A DNA stretch of 56,176 nt, from assembly GCA_022824945.1 (NCBI GenBank), contig JAJDYX010000038.1, positions 1-56,176 of the forward strand, in the 5' to 3' direction. Positions 42,796 through 51,952 of this stretch are shown one piece after another; position 1 is the first letter of the stretch, and every line of letters starts with the position of its first letter. Both the position numbers and the translations under genes were made by a program. Below the pieces are notes generated by a model. The model ran no database searches. It worked only from the letters and a program-made list of their open reading frames with translations, and was not told the origin of the DNA. The stretch comes from Candidatus Latescibacterota bacterium. GTDB lineage: Bacteria; Latescibacterota; UBA2968.

Positions 42796-44544
42796 ATGCA
42801 AAATATCTTGAAGTTGATGTGTTATATGCGGCCCTATTGGAAGCAGGCGACGATTGGTCCGTTGATGAAATTGATCGAGGTGATGCTGGAGTTGATGCAA
42901 CCCCGGTTGGTGCAGCGGATTGTAGATGAGGGGATTGCCAGAGGAGATCTGGATCTGGTGGTTGAAACCGGTCTGTGGATGCTCGGTTTGGCGATTGGGG
43001 GCGTTTTGTTTGGGATTGGCAATGCCTGGTTTGGCGTGTGGGTGGCGCAGCGGGTGGAGACCGATGTGCGCAGTGCGCTTTTTGGCAAAATTCAGTCGCT
43101 TTCGTTTGGCAATCTGGATAAACTGTCAACGGGGCATCTGATTACGCGGCTGACCAACGATGTACGGCAAGTGGGAGAGGTGGCGCGTTTGATATTGCGT
43201 ATTCTGTCGCGTATGCCTATGTCGATGGTGGGCGGTCTGGTGATGGCGATTATAACCAGTCCTCGCCTGGGATTAATCTTTGTTGGATTGGTACCCGTGA
43301 TTCTGGGGACTCTGATTCTGGTGTTTCGAAAAGCCAATGCGATGTTTGCCGAAGTGCAGAATCGCCTGGATCGGGTGAATCAGGTGACGCAGGAAAATCT
43401 GGCAGGCGTGCGCGTGGTGAAGGCTTTTTTGAGGGCAGATCACGAGATCGAACGGTTTGGAACGGCCAATAACAGGTTGATGGAACAGACGATTCGGGTG
43501 ACGCAACTGGTGGCACTGGTGATGCCGGTTATGATGCTGGTACTGAACCTCGGCGTTGTGGCGGTGATCTGGTTCGGGGGGATTGCAGTGACCCAGGGAG
43601 GGATGAAGCTGGGCGAGATTATTGCGTTTATCAATTATCTGCTGCTTTTTTTGCAATCCCTGATGATAGGCAGTATGGTGCTTATCCGGATGTCTCGGGC
43701 AGAGGCTTCGGCTGAGCGTATCGTCGAGGTTCTGAATAGCGAGCCTGAGTTGCAGGATCGGGCAGATGCAAAGCGCGATGTGGTGTTGAAGGGGCAGGTC
43801 GCGTTTGAAAATGTGACATTCAGTTATAATGAGACGGCGGATGATCCGGTATTGCGGAATCTGAATTTTGTCGTTGAGCCGGGGCAAAAGGTGGCGATTT
43901 TGGGATCGACAGGAGCGGGCAAATCGTCGCTGGTAAATCTTATACCGCGGTTTTACGATGTGGATGCAGGGCGGGTGATGGTGGATGGGATGGATGTGCG
44001 GGATATGGAACAGGGGACACTGCGACAACAAATTGGGATGGCACTCCAGGAGTCGGTTCTTTTTTCGGGTACGATTCGGCACAATATTCGATACGGGCGG
44101 CCCGATGCGACCGATGAAGAAGTTGAGGCTGCTGCCCGGGCAGCTATGGCGCACGATTTTATTGTCCAGTTTCCAGATAAGTATGAGACGCTATTGGGCC
44201 AGCGCGGCGTGAATTTATCTGGAGGACAGAGGCAGCGGATCGCGATAGCCCGGGCGTTGATCTCCCGTCCAAAGGTGTTGATTTTAGACGATAGTACCAG
44301 TGCGGTAGATCTGGAGACAGAGGCGAGAATTCACGAAGCGCTTGAAGAGATGGTCGGGTGTACGAGTTTTCTGGTGGCGCAGCGCATCAGTACGGTGTTG
44401 CAGGCAGACAAGATTCTGGTGTTGGATGATGGGGCGCTGGTTGCCGAGGGCACGCATCAGGAGTTGATGGCGTCCAGTTCGGTATATCAGGAGATTTACG
44501 ATTCGCAGCTCGGAGAGGGAAACGGATATGGCGGAAGAGCGTAG
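42796..44544 (+). CDS. ABC exporter half-transporter
   Basis: A 582-residue fused exporter of the MsbA/LmrA layout: six helices, then an ATPase with Walker A GSTGAGKS, signature LSGGQRQR and ILILDDSTSAVD. The Walker B is followed by Asp rather than the usual catalytic Glu (LDDST instead of LDEAT), so this is probably the degenerate site-bearing half of a heterodimer. The end overlaps the next gene by 17 bases, which indicates coupled translation with the partner at 44528. Confidence 0.9.
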   Translation: MQNILKLMCYMRPYWKQATIGPLMKLIEVMLELMQPRLVQRIVDEGIARGDLDLVVETGLWMLGLAIGGVLFGIGNAWFGVWVAQRVETDVRSALFGKIQSLSFGNLDKLSTGHLITRLTNDVRQVGEVARLILRILSRMPMSMVGGLVMAIITSPRLGLIFVGLVPVILGTLILVFRKANAMFAEVQNRLDRVNQVTQENLAGVRVVKAFLRADHEIERFGTANNRLMEQTIRVTQLVALVMPVMMLVLNLGVVAVIWFGGIAVTQGGMKLGEIIAFINYLLLFLQSLMIGSMVLIRMSRAEASAERIVEVLNSEPELQDRADAKRDVVLKGQVAFENVTFSYNETADDPVLRNLNFVVEPGQKVAILGSTGAGKSSLVNLIPRFYDVDAGRVMVDGMDVRDMEQGTLRQQIGMALQESVLFSGTIRHNIRYGRPDATDEEVEAAARAAMAHDFIVQFPDKYETLLGQRGVNLSGGQRQRIAIARALISRPKVLILDDSTSAVDLETEARIHEALEEMVGCTSFLVAQRISTVLQADKILVLDDGALVAEGTHQELMASSSVYQEIYDSQLGEGNGYGGRA

Positions 44545-46387
44545 AGTTGATCAGCAGGGCGACGGTGAACAACGGGGACCGGGCGGAATGATGATGGGGG
44601 GGCGCCGCCGGATGATGATGATGGGAGACGATGAGCGGGCGCGGGATTTTCGGGGGACTGCCCGCCGTTTGATGGGGTATATGAGGCACTACAAGGGGAC
44701 GTTGGTCGGGGTGGTGGGGCTGGTGGTGGTCTCAACGGGTTTGGAGGTGGCAGGCCCGTATTTGATGGGGCGTGCGATTGATGAATATATTGTCGATAAC
44801 GACTTGCCTGGTCTTTTTCAAATTACACTGTTGATGGCGGGGGTGTATGTGGCCCTGGCACTGACGACCTGGCTTCAGACGTTTGTGATGGCGCGAGTAT
44901 CTCAAAATGCTGTGCGGGATTTGCGACAGGATCTTTTTAATCACTTGCAGGTGCTTCCACTGCGGTTCTTTGACCGGCGTGCCAGTGGCGATCTCATGAG
45001 CCGGGTGACCAATGATGTGGATAATATCAGCAGTGTGTTGTCGGAGAGTGTGACGCAGTTGATTAACAGCGTATTGACCCTATTGGGCGTGTCGGCCATG
45101 ATGTTGTGGATGGATTGGCCGTTGGCGTTGATTAGCTTGCTCACTTTTCCGCTGATGGCGTCTTTGACAGGGCAGGTCGCCAAACGCGCGCGGCGGGGAT
45201 TTCGCGAGCAGCAAGAGGCACTGGGGGCGCTCAATGGGATGGTTGAAGAGACGATTGCGGCAGAGCAGGTGGTGAAAGCTTATGGACGCGAACAGGCGTC
45301 GATTGAGGCGTTTGAAAAGTTCAATAACAGGTTGAAGTATGCCGGCACGCGCGCGCAGTTTTTCGGGACGCTGATGCCGCCTCTGACCTTTTTTGTGAAT
45401 AATATGGGCCTGGTAATTGTGGCTTTTGCTGGCGGCTATATGGCGGTTCAGGGCGATGTGACAATCGGTGTGATTGCCGCTTTTATCAGTTATGTGCGGC
45501 AGTTTGGACGGCCTTTGGGCCAGGTTGCCAATTTGTACAATTCGATACAGTCTGCACTGGCTGGAGCAGAGCGGGTTTTTGAGACTATTGACGAGTTTCC
45601 CGAAGCGCCTGACATATCAGATGCAGTCGCATTAGAACGGGTTCGGGGCGATGTGATTTTCGATCGCGTGTGTTTTGGGTATGAAAAAGACTTGCCGGTG
45701 CTCAAAGAGGTGAGTTTGCACGCCAGACCAGGTGAGAAGATTGCGCTGGTAGGACCGACGGGAGCGGGGAAGACGACCATTGTGAATTTGCTGACCCGGT
45801 TTTACGATATCGATAGCGGAGCGATCTATATCGACGGCCATGATATTCGGGAGGTGAAACGGGAAGCGTTGCGTCGGCAACTGGGCATTGTGTTGCAGGA
45901 TACTTTTTTGCTGTCTGATACTGTGCGAGAAAATATTCTTTATGGAAGGCTCAATGCTTCGGATGAGGAGGTGGTTGATGCGGCGAGATTGGCCAATGCA
46001 GATCCCTTTATTCGCCGATTGCCCCAGGGGTATGATACGGTGCTTTCGGAACGCGGCGGCAATTTGAGCCAGGGACAGCGGCAGATGCTGGCCATTGCGA
46101 GAGCCGCGCTGGCCGATCCGTCGATTCTCATTTTAGATGAGGCGACGTCCAGTGTGGATACGCGGACGGAAATGCGGATTCAACAGGCGCTTTTAAGGCT
46201 GATGGAGGGGCGAACGAGCTTTATTATTGCCCACCGATTGAGCACGATTCGCAATGTGGATGAGATTCTGGTTATTGACGACGGGCAGATTATTGAACGC
46301 GGGTCGCATCGGACGTTGTTGGAGGCGGAGGGATTTTATTACAATTTGTACATGAGCCAGTTTAAGGGAGAGGTTACTTTTGTTTAA
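44528..46387 (+). CDS. ABC exporter half-transporter with Met-rich N-terminus
   Basis: A 619-residue fused exporter with intact ATPase (GPTGAGKT, LSQGQRQM and LILDEATSSVD with the catalytic Glu). It complements the Asp-bearing partner at 42796, a standard heterodimer. The first 45 residues are a charged, glycine- and methionine-rich extension (GGMMMGGRRRMMMMGDD) before the first helix. Substrate is not evident; lipid, drug or peptide export are all possible. Its end is 12 bases from the next PhyH gene. Confidence 0.9.
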   Translation: MAEERRVDQQGDGEQRGPGGMMMGGRRRMMMMGDDERARDFRGTARRLMGYMRHYKGTLVGVVGLVVVSTGLEVAGPYLMGRAIDEYIVDNDLPGLFQITLLMAGVYVALALTTWLQTFVMARVSQNAVRDLRQDLFNHLQVLPLRFFDRRASGDLMSRVTNDVDNISSVLSESVTQLINSVLTLLGVSAMMLWMDWPLALISLLTFPLMASLTGQVAKRARRGFREQQEALGALNGMVEETIAAEQVVKAYGREQASIEAFEKFNNRLKYAGTRAQFFGTLMPPLTFFVNNMGLVIVAFAGGYMAVQGDVTIGVIAAFISYVRQFGRPLGQVANLYNSIQSALAGAERVFETIDEFPEAPDISDAVALERVRGDVIFDRVCFGYEKDLPVLKEVSLHARPGEKIALVGPTGAGKTTIVNLLTRFYDIDSGAIYIDGHDIREVKREALRRQLGIVLQDTFLLSDTVRENILYGRLNASDEEVVDAARLANADPFIRRLPQGYDTVLSERGGNLSQGQRQMLAIARAALADPSILILDEATSSVDTRTEMRIQQALLRLMEGRTSFIIAHRLSTIRNVDEILVIDDGQIIERGSHRTLLEAEGFYYNLYMSQFKGEVTFV

Positions 46388-46399
46388 GGGAGAAAAATA

Positions 46400-47131
46400 A
46401 TGTCCTATCACCTGACGCCAGAAGACGCGCGGTTCTTTCACGACGAGGGGTATCTCGGCCCATATACGATGCATTCGCCAGAAGAGATGGATCGTATTCG
46501 ACCCATTGTTGAGCATGAAATTTTTGAAGCCGAAGGTCCGTTTTATGTCAATCGGCAAAAAGCGCGTCATCTCGATAATCGAACGATTTATGATTTGTGT
46601 ACACATCCGACCATTATGGACCGGGTAGAAGGCATTCTCGGCCCGGATATCGTGCTCTGGCAATCCAACTTTTTTAACAAACCCCCAGGTGCCAAAGAGA
46701 TTCCCTGGCATCAGGATATGAATTTCTGGTCCAGCGAAATAGAACCGGGTATCAATGTTTCTGCCTGGTTAGCTATTGACGATACGGATGTCACCAATAG
46801 CTGTGTTCAGCTTATGCCGGGGTCGCACCGAAGAATGATTCCGCACATTAAAGCCACACCAGAACAGGCTTTTCGCGAACAGGGTGATCCCCACCACATC
46901 GGTATTGACCCGGATCGCGTTGTGAAGATGAAAATGAGAGCCGGACAATTTTTCCTCTTTACCGAACGCATGCTCCATTACTCAGCGGCGAATACGTCTG
47001 ATCGCCGACGCCTGGGATTGGCCATACGCATTACCATTCCGATTGTGCGGTGTTACAAAAGATATCACCTTCATCTGGTAAGGGGTGAGGATCGGATGGG
47101 GTTTAATGTGTATGGAGATGCGCCGGAGTGA
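46400..47131 (+). CDS. Phytanoyl-CoA dioxygenase family protein (HxD type)
   Basis: A 243-residue Fe(II)/2-oxoglutarate oxygenase with GGGAG upstream. The triad is standard: His104 and Asp106 in WHQDMNFW, His193 in ERMLHYS, with arginines at 202-204 for 2-oxoglutarate. QLMPGSHRR is the family loop. It precedes a dehydrogenase and an aminotransferase, an order that would fit hydroxylation, oxidation to a ketone or aldehyde, then transamination. The dehydrogenase is broken in this assembly. Confidence 0.9.
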   Translation: MSYHLTPEDARFFHDEGYLGPYTMHSPEEMDRIRPIVEHEIFEAEGPFYVNRQKARHLDNRTIYDLCTHPTIMDRVEGILGPDIVLWQSNFFNKPPGAKEIPWHQDMNFWSSEIEPGINVSAWLAIDDTDVTNSCVQLMPGSHRRMIPHIKATPEQAFREQGDPHHIGIDPDRVVKMKMRAGQFFLFTERMLHYSAANTSDRRRLGLAIRITIPIVRCYKRYHLHLVRGEDRMGFNVYGDAPE

Positions 47132-47159
47132 TCGTACTAATCGAAAGCGATGAAAACTT

Positions 47160-48167
47160 ATGAAAAAAGCCATACTCCATGGTCCGCGAGACCTTCGCAT
47201 TGAAGATTACCCGCTTGATACAAGCGCGCTTGGTGCTGATGATGTCTGGGTTGAGACGCAGATCAGTGCGTTTAAGATCGGGACAGACCGAGGTAATTTT
47301 GAGGGGGCAGAACGCGTACCGGGTGCGCCGGATTATCCACGATTCGTTGGCGATAGCAATCTGGGTATTGTTCGCGGTATTGGCGCCGGGGTCACGCGCT
47401 TTGAGGTCGGTGATCGCGTTGTGGCCACTCAGCCTCACCAATCTGAATACGTCATAAGCCAGTTTGGTGACATCTTCAAAATACCCCCTGATGTCGATGA
47501 TGAAGATGGCGTGTATGCACACCTCTATGCCCTAAGCGCACATTGTTACCACAAAGCATTATTCAGGCCCGGCGAAAATGTCGCCGTTGTTGGTCTGGGT
47601 GTGCTGGGCCTGGGAGCAGTCGCTTTGGGACCTCTGTTTGGTGCCCGCGTCGTTGGGCTTGGAAATAGCTCCATCAGGTTAGACATGGCAAAACAAATGG
47701 GTGCGCACGCGGCTTATTTATCGGATGATCCAGACCTCGAAGCAAAACTCGATGCTTTTACAGATGGAAGAGATATTGATCTGGTTATTCTTACGGCGAA
47801 TCCGTGACCGGCTTTCAGAACATCTGTTGAAATTGTGCGGCCAAATGGTCGGGTTTCTATTGTCAGCCTTATGGGGCGGGGCGAGCCGCCGCTTGACTTT
47901 AACCCTCTGGCGATGGAATGGTTTTACGCCAAGGGGATATCTCTGATTGCCGTGCATGGAGAAGATGCCCAATTATATCCGCATGCCGATACATCGGGCC
48001 ACCTCGGCCATTGCGATCACGTTCTTTCTCTTATGGCAGAAAAAAAACTTCAGCCCAGCCGTCTTATTACGCACCGTTTGCATTACACAGAAATGGTCCA
48101 GGCTTATGAAATGGCCTACGCGCGTGAAAAATCTATGCTGGGTGTCATTTTTAATTGGCGGGAATAG
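47160..48167 (+). pseudogene. Medium-chain dehydrogenase with a single in-frame TGA
   Basis: The frame from ATG 47160 reads as an MDR enzyme with Rossmann motif GLGVLGLGAV near residue 146, then stops at TGA 47805-47807 (TANP-stop). The same frame continues without further stops through PAFRTSVEIVRPNGRVSIVS to VIFNWRE and ends at 48167. Related enzymes have a tryptophan at about this place, so TGG to TGA is the simplest change. TGA ends other genes here, so general recoding is unlikely. No zinc-binding CGxCGxD motif is seen at the N-terminus. It may be a fresh nonsense mutation, a sequencing error or read-through. Confidence 0.8.
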
Positions 48168-48170
48168 GCT

Positions 48171-49502
48171 ATGTCACACGATGTCACGAGATCGTTAGAG
48201 CTGTATAAGAAAGCGGGAGAACGCATTCCGGGTTGGACACAGCTCATCAGCCGAAGAGCCGACCGGGTTGCAAATGGCGTTAGTCCTCTCTATGTCGCGC
48301 GATCAAAAGGCGCGCGATTTGTCGATGTTGATGGCAACGAGTATATCGATTGGATTCGCGCTTTGGGCGCGATTATTTTGGGGTATGCAGATCCCGTTGT
48401 TGATGGTGCTGTTAAACAACAGATTGATCGCGGAAGTCTGCATTCTATGAACAGTGCGCTCGAAATTGAGCTGGCAGATGAATTGATGAATACCATACCG
48501 AGTGCTGAAATGGTGCGTTATACAAAGGGGGGAGGGGAAGCCTGTGCGGTGGCTGCTCGCATTGCTCGGGGCACGACAAATCGAGATGTCATTCTATTTT
48601 GCGGTTATCACGGATGGCACGATTGGTACCAATCGGCAAATTATCTCGTCGATCCCGAGAGTGGAGAATATCCCTTTGCCGGTATTGAGCCGATTGGTGT
48701 GCCGCGTGCGCTGGCGGGCACGGCGATTCCATTTACCTATGGAGATCTCGATATGCTCGGGCGTTTGCTGACCGAATATCAGGGTGAGGTTGCCGCGGTT
48801 ATGATGGAGCCCGCTCGATCCGAGTGGCCAGAAGAGGGGTATCTCGAAGGGGTCAAAGAACTCGCCTATAGACACGGCGCTTTGCTCATCTTCGACGAAG
48901 TCTCTTGCGGTTGGCGTGAGTCTCTGGGGGGGATGCAGAAATATCTGGGTGTGACGCCAGATATCACGGTGATTGCCAAAGGCATGTCCAATGGGTATCC
49001 GATGGGGGCTGTTGTTGGATCTCGGGAAGCGATGGAGCCAGCCAAAGCGATGTTTATTTCCAGTTCGTATTGGAGCGATAATATCGGTCCAATTGCTTCG
49101 CTGACCACCATCCGGGAACTCAAAAGGCGCGATAGCGAGACACATCTGGCCGAAATGGGCCAAAAAGTAGCCAGGGCAATTGACGAAGCCGTCTCATCTG
49201 CTGGTCTTTCGGGATCGTGTAAGGGGTTTCCCGCAACGCCCAATCTGGTGCTCGATTTGCCCGATGAGGCATTGCGCGGCAAAGTTCAGACGCTGTTTAT
49301 TCAGGAAATGGCCCGCCGGGGTGTGCATTGTTACATGGGCTTTGGACCTACGCTTGCACATACCGAAGAGGATGTGCGTATTACTGCTGAAGCCGTTGAA
49401 GCCTCTTTGCGCGTTATCAAACAGGGGCTTGAAAATGATTCTATCGACGATCTGCTCATTTGTGATCTGCACTCGGAACCCTTCCGCCGGATTGTCCGAT
49501 AA
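48171..49502 (+). CDS. Class III (glutamate-1-semialdehyde aminomutase-like) aminotransferase
   Basis: A 443-residue PLP enzyme beginning three bases after the dehydrogenase. KGGGEACAVAARIAR is the phosphate-binding segment, FCGYHGWHDWY the cofactor-stacking motif, LLIFDEVSCGWR holds the PLP-contacting Asp, and Lys in VIAKGMSNGYP forms the Schiff base. The sequence resembles glutamate-1-semialdehyde 2,1-aminomutases, but the position in a PhyH-dehydrogenase operon makes haem synthesis unlikely. It probably moves an amino group onto a ketone or aldehyde made by the preceding enzymes. Confidence 0.9.
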   Translation: MSHDVTRSLELYKKAGERIPGWTQLISRRADRVANGVSPLYVARSKGARFVDVDGNEYIDWIRALGAIILGYADPVVDGAVKQQIDRGSLHSMNSALEIELADELMNTIPSAEMVRYTKGGGEACAVAARIARGTTNRDVILFCGYHGWHDWYQSANYLVDPESGEYPFAGIEPIGVPRALAGTAIPFTYGDLDMLGRLLTEYQGEVAAVMMEPARSEWPEEGYLEGVKELAYRHGALLIFDEVSCGWRESLGGMQKYLGVTPDITVIAKGMSNGYPMGAVVGSREAMEPAKAMFISSSYWSDNIGPIASLTTIRELKRRDSETHLAEMGQKVARAIDEAVSSAGLSGSCKGFPATPNLVLDLPDEALRGKVQTLFIQEMARRGVHCYMGFGPTLAHTEEDVRITAEAVEASLRVIKQGLENDSIDDLLICDLHSEPFRRIVR

Positions 49503-49513
49503 AGGAGAAAAAA

Positions 49514-51811
49514 ATGGCATTGACAATTGACGAAAGACCTGCGCAGCCGGGGGAATGGGGATTTAGACCGGAAAATGTGACGACAGAAGAGACGCCACCG
49601 GCATTTGTGTGGCGCCCGCAGGAGAATGCGGTTAGCTATGACATCCAGTGTGCGCGGGGTGCGGATTTTTCAAAGATTGCGTACGAGGCAGGGGAATTGA
49701 TCTATACGGTTCACCGCGCAGCAGAGGTGTTTGAAACGGGGCAATGGTATTGGCGGTTTCGGTTTTCCGATGGAGATGGACAGGTGTCGAAGTGGAGTTC
49801 GGGGCGCGCCTTTGCGATTGCCCAGAATGCAAGCGCATTGCCGTTGCCCAAACGCAGTGCTTTGATTGGGCGGATCCCAAAGAGCCATCCGCGCTTGTTT
49901 GTGCGCCCAGAGGATTTGGATAGCTTGCGCGCACGGGCACGAGGAGACCTGAAACCGATTTACGACGATCTGGTCGCAACGTGCGAGGATATTCTCGCCG
50001 ATATCCCATCTACCAGAGAACCGCCCCTGTATCCCGATGGGACTGTTGTTCTGAGCGAGGAATGGCGGGAGATCTGGTGGGGGAACCGGATGTACACGAT
50101 TCGCGTGTTAAACAGCGCGGCGACGCTGGCTTTTACGCGGCTTTTGGGGGGGCAAGATCACTATGGCGAGAAGGCGAAAGAGTTGCTGCTGGCGTGTGCC
50201 AAATGGGACCCTTTGGGGGCGACAGGCTATCGGTATAATGACGAAGCGGGTATGCCCTATAATTACTATTTTTGTCGCACCTATACGTTTGTGAACGATT
50301 TGTTGAGCGAAGAAGAGCGCGAGATATGCCGCGGGGTGATGAAGGTGCAGGGGCAGGAGATGTACGATCATCTGGCGACTGAGATGCGCTATTTGTGGCA
50401 TCCTTATGGCAGCCATGCCGGTCGGGCCTGGCATTTTTTGGGCGAGATTGGCGTGGCGTTTTTGGATGAGATTCCCGAGGCGGAGGAGTGGGTGTGGTTC
50501 GCTATGAATGTATTTGGTGCCGTGTATCCCGCGTGGTGCGACGAGGATGGCGGTTGGCACCAGGGATTGCAATACTGGGATAGTTATGTTCAGCGCTTTA
50601 CGTGGTGGGCGGATATTATGCAGGCGGCAATGGGGATCGATGCGTATTGCAAACCGTATTTTGCGCGCGCTGGCGATTATCCGATGTATTTTCAGCCTCC
50701 TGGCACGCGAGGGGGTGGCGTGGGCGATTTGACGACGACGAGAACGTCTGGCCAGAATTGCGATTTGATGCGCACGCTGGCTGCTCAGGCGCGCAATCCA
50801 TACTGGCAGTGGTATGTGGATATGCACCCGCAGAAAGAGAAAGAGGATACGAGCACGCGTCGGTTGGATGCCGTGGGTGCCGGTCGGTCGCTCTATATCG
50901 ATTTTGTGCGGGGTGCATTGCCGGAAGTATGCGGAGAAGCGCCGGTGGATTTACCTTCTTCAAAATGTTTTCGCGGTACGGGGTTGGCGGCGATGAATTC
51001 GGATTTGACGGACGGGAAAAACAATGTGTCGGTCATTTTTAAGAGCAGTCCGTTTGGATCGCAGAGTCACGGTTTTGACGCGCAAAATTCGTTTTCGCTA
51101 TTTGCTTTTGGCGAGCGTTTGTTGATCCACACGGGGCAGCGCGATATTCACGGCAGCGACCACCACAAGAACTGGATGCACCATACGAAGTCAACTAATT
51201 GCATTGGGGTAAATGGCGAGAGTCAGTTGCGCAATCACGCTGCGGCTATGGGTGAAATTCTGGATTTTCAAACGTCGGATGTATTTGATTATGTGGCTGG
51301 TGAAGCCGCTCCGGCATACGGGGGAATGCTGAAAAAATTTACGCGGCAGATTTTGTTTGCAAAACCCGATGTGGTGGTGATTTGCGATACGGTGGTGGCA
51401 GCAGAGGCTTCGACATTTCAGTATTATTTGCACACTGAAACGGAAATGGAGATTAATGAGCAGACGCTAAAAATTACAACTGGTGATGCGGGCTGTGTGG
51501 TGTCTCTGCTGCGTCCAGAAAATTTGAAAATCAGTCAGACCGATCAGTTTGATCCTCCGCCGAGAGAACGCGTTCAGCTTAAGGAGTATCATGTGACAGC
51601 AGAGACGACAATACCGCGTGAAGAGGCCACATTTATTGCGGTATTGCGACCGCACAGGACGGGGGATATGCCCAAAGGCGATCCCGTTTTGATGGGTGAT
51701 GGAACTATAGTGGTGCCATTGCCCAATGGCGAGTTGAAGGTTTGTTTGGGGGAGACGTTGCGGGCTAAGAAAAAAGATCAAAATGGTGCTGTGGTTGCTA
51801 TACACGGTTGA
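49514..51811 (+). CDS. Heparinase II/III-like protein with DUF4962
   Basis: A 765-residue protein after AAAGGAG. Residues 1-110 form a fibronectin-like domain (TPPAFVWRPQENAVSYDIQ), followed by an alpha-toroid DUF4962 region (residues about 120-420, YRYNDEAGMPYNYYFCRTYTFVNDL split by loops) and a C-terminal heparinase II/III beta-sandwich (GFDAQNSFSLFAFGERLLI, then DHHKNWMHHTKSTN). This is the architecture of PL-type lyases acting on uronate polysaccharides such as alginate or heparin-like chains. No signal peptide is visible, so it may act on imported oligosaccharides. Its neighbours are consistent with uronate catabolism. Confidence 0.85.
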   Translation: MALTIDERPAQPGEWGFRPENVTTEETPPAFVWRPQENAVSYDIQCARGADFSKIAYEAGELIYTVHRAAEVFETGQWYWRFRFSDGDGQVSKWSSGRAFAIAQNASALPLPKRSALIGRIPKSHPRLFVRPEDLDSLRARARGDLKPIYDDLVATCEDILADIPSTREPPLYPDGTVVLSEEWREIWWGNRMYTIRVLNSAATLAFTRLLGGQDHYGEKAKELLLACAKWDPLGATGYRYNDEAGMPYNYYFCRTYTFVNDLLSEEEREICRGVMKVQGQEMYDHLATEMRYLWHPYGSHAGRAWHFLGEIGVAFLDEIPEAEEWVWFAMNVFGAVYPAWCDEDGGWHQGLQYWDSYVQRFTWWADIMQAAMGIDAYCKPYFARAGDYPMYFQPPGTRGGGVGDLTTTRTSGQNCDLMRTLAAQARNPYWQWYVDMHPQKEKEDTSTRRLDAVGAGRSLYIDFVRGALPEVCGEAPVDLPSSKCFRGTGLAAMNSDLTDGKNNVSVIFKSSPFGSQSHGFDAQNSFSLFAFGERLLIHTGQRDIHGSDHHKNWMHHTKSTNCIGVNGESQLRNHAAAMGEILDFQTSDVFDYVAGEAAPAYGGMLKKFTRQILFAKPDVVVICDTVVAAEASTFQYYLHTETEMEINEQTLKITTGDAGCVVSLLRPENLKISQTDQFDPPPRERVQLKEYHVTAETTIPREEATFIAVLRPHRTGDMPKGDPVLMGDGTIVVPLPNGELKVCLGETLRAKKKDQNGAVVAIHG

Positions 51812-51952
51812 TGCTGGCTTTGCCGGAGGTGTTTGGAGATGGATGGCGATGAGCGCGAATACGAGTGGCGGTGCGTTACTATGGAGCCGGATGTCTGGCG
51901 GCTTTCGCGCAGGGAATAGCTTATTCAGGATTTTTTGCAGGAGGAGGTCGCA

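Noticed and set aside
47160..48167. General reassignment of TGA to tryptophan
   Set aside because: TGA is the stop codon of several intact genes in the window, and TGG is used for Trp throughout, so a genome-wide change is not supported.
51839..51916. A 25-codon frame (MDGDEREYEWRC and so on) between the heparinase-like and ceramidase-fold genes
   Set aside because: Too short to support and without a clear ribosome site, although it could be a remnant.
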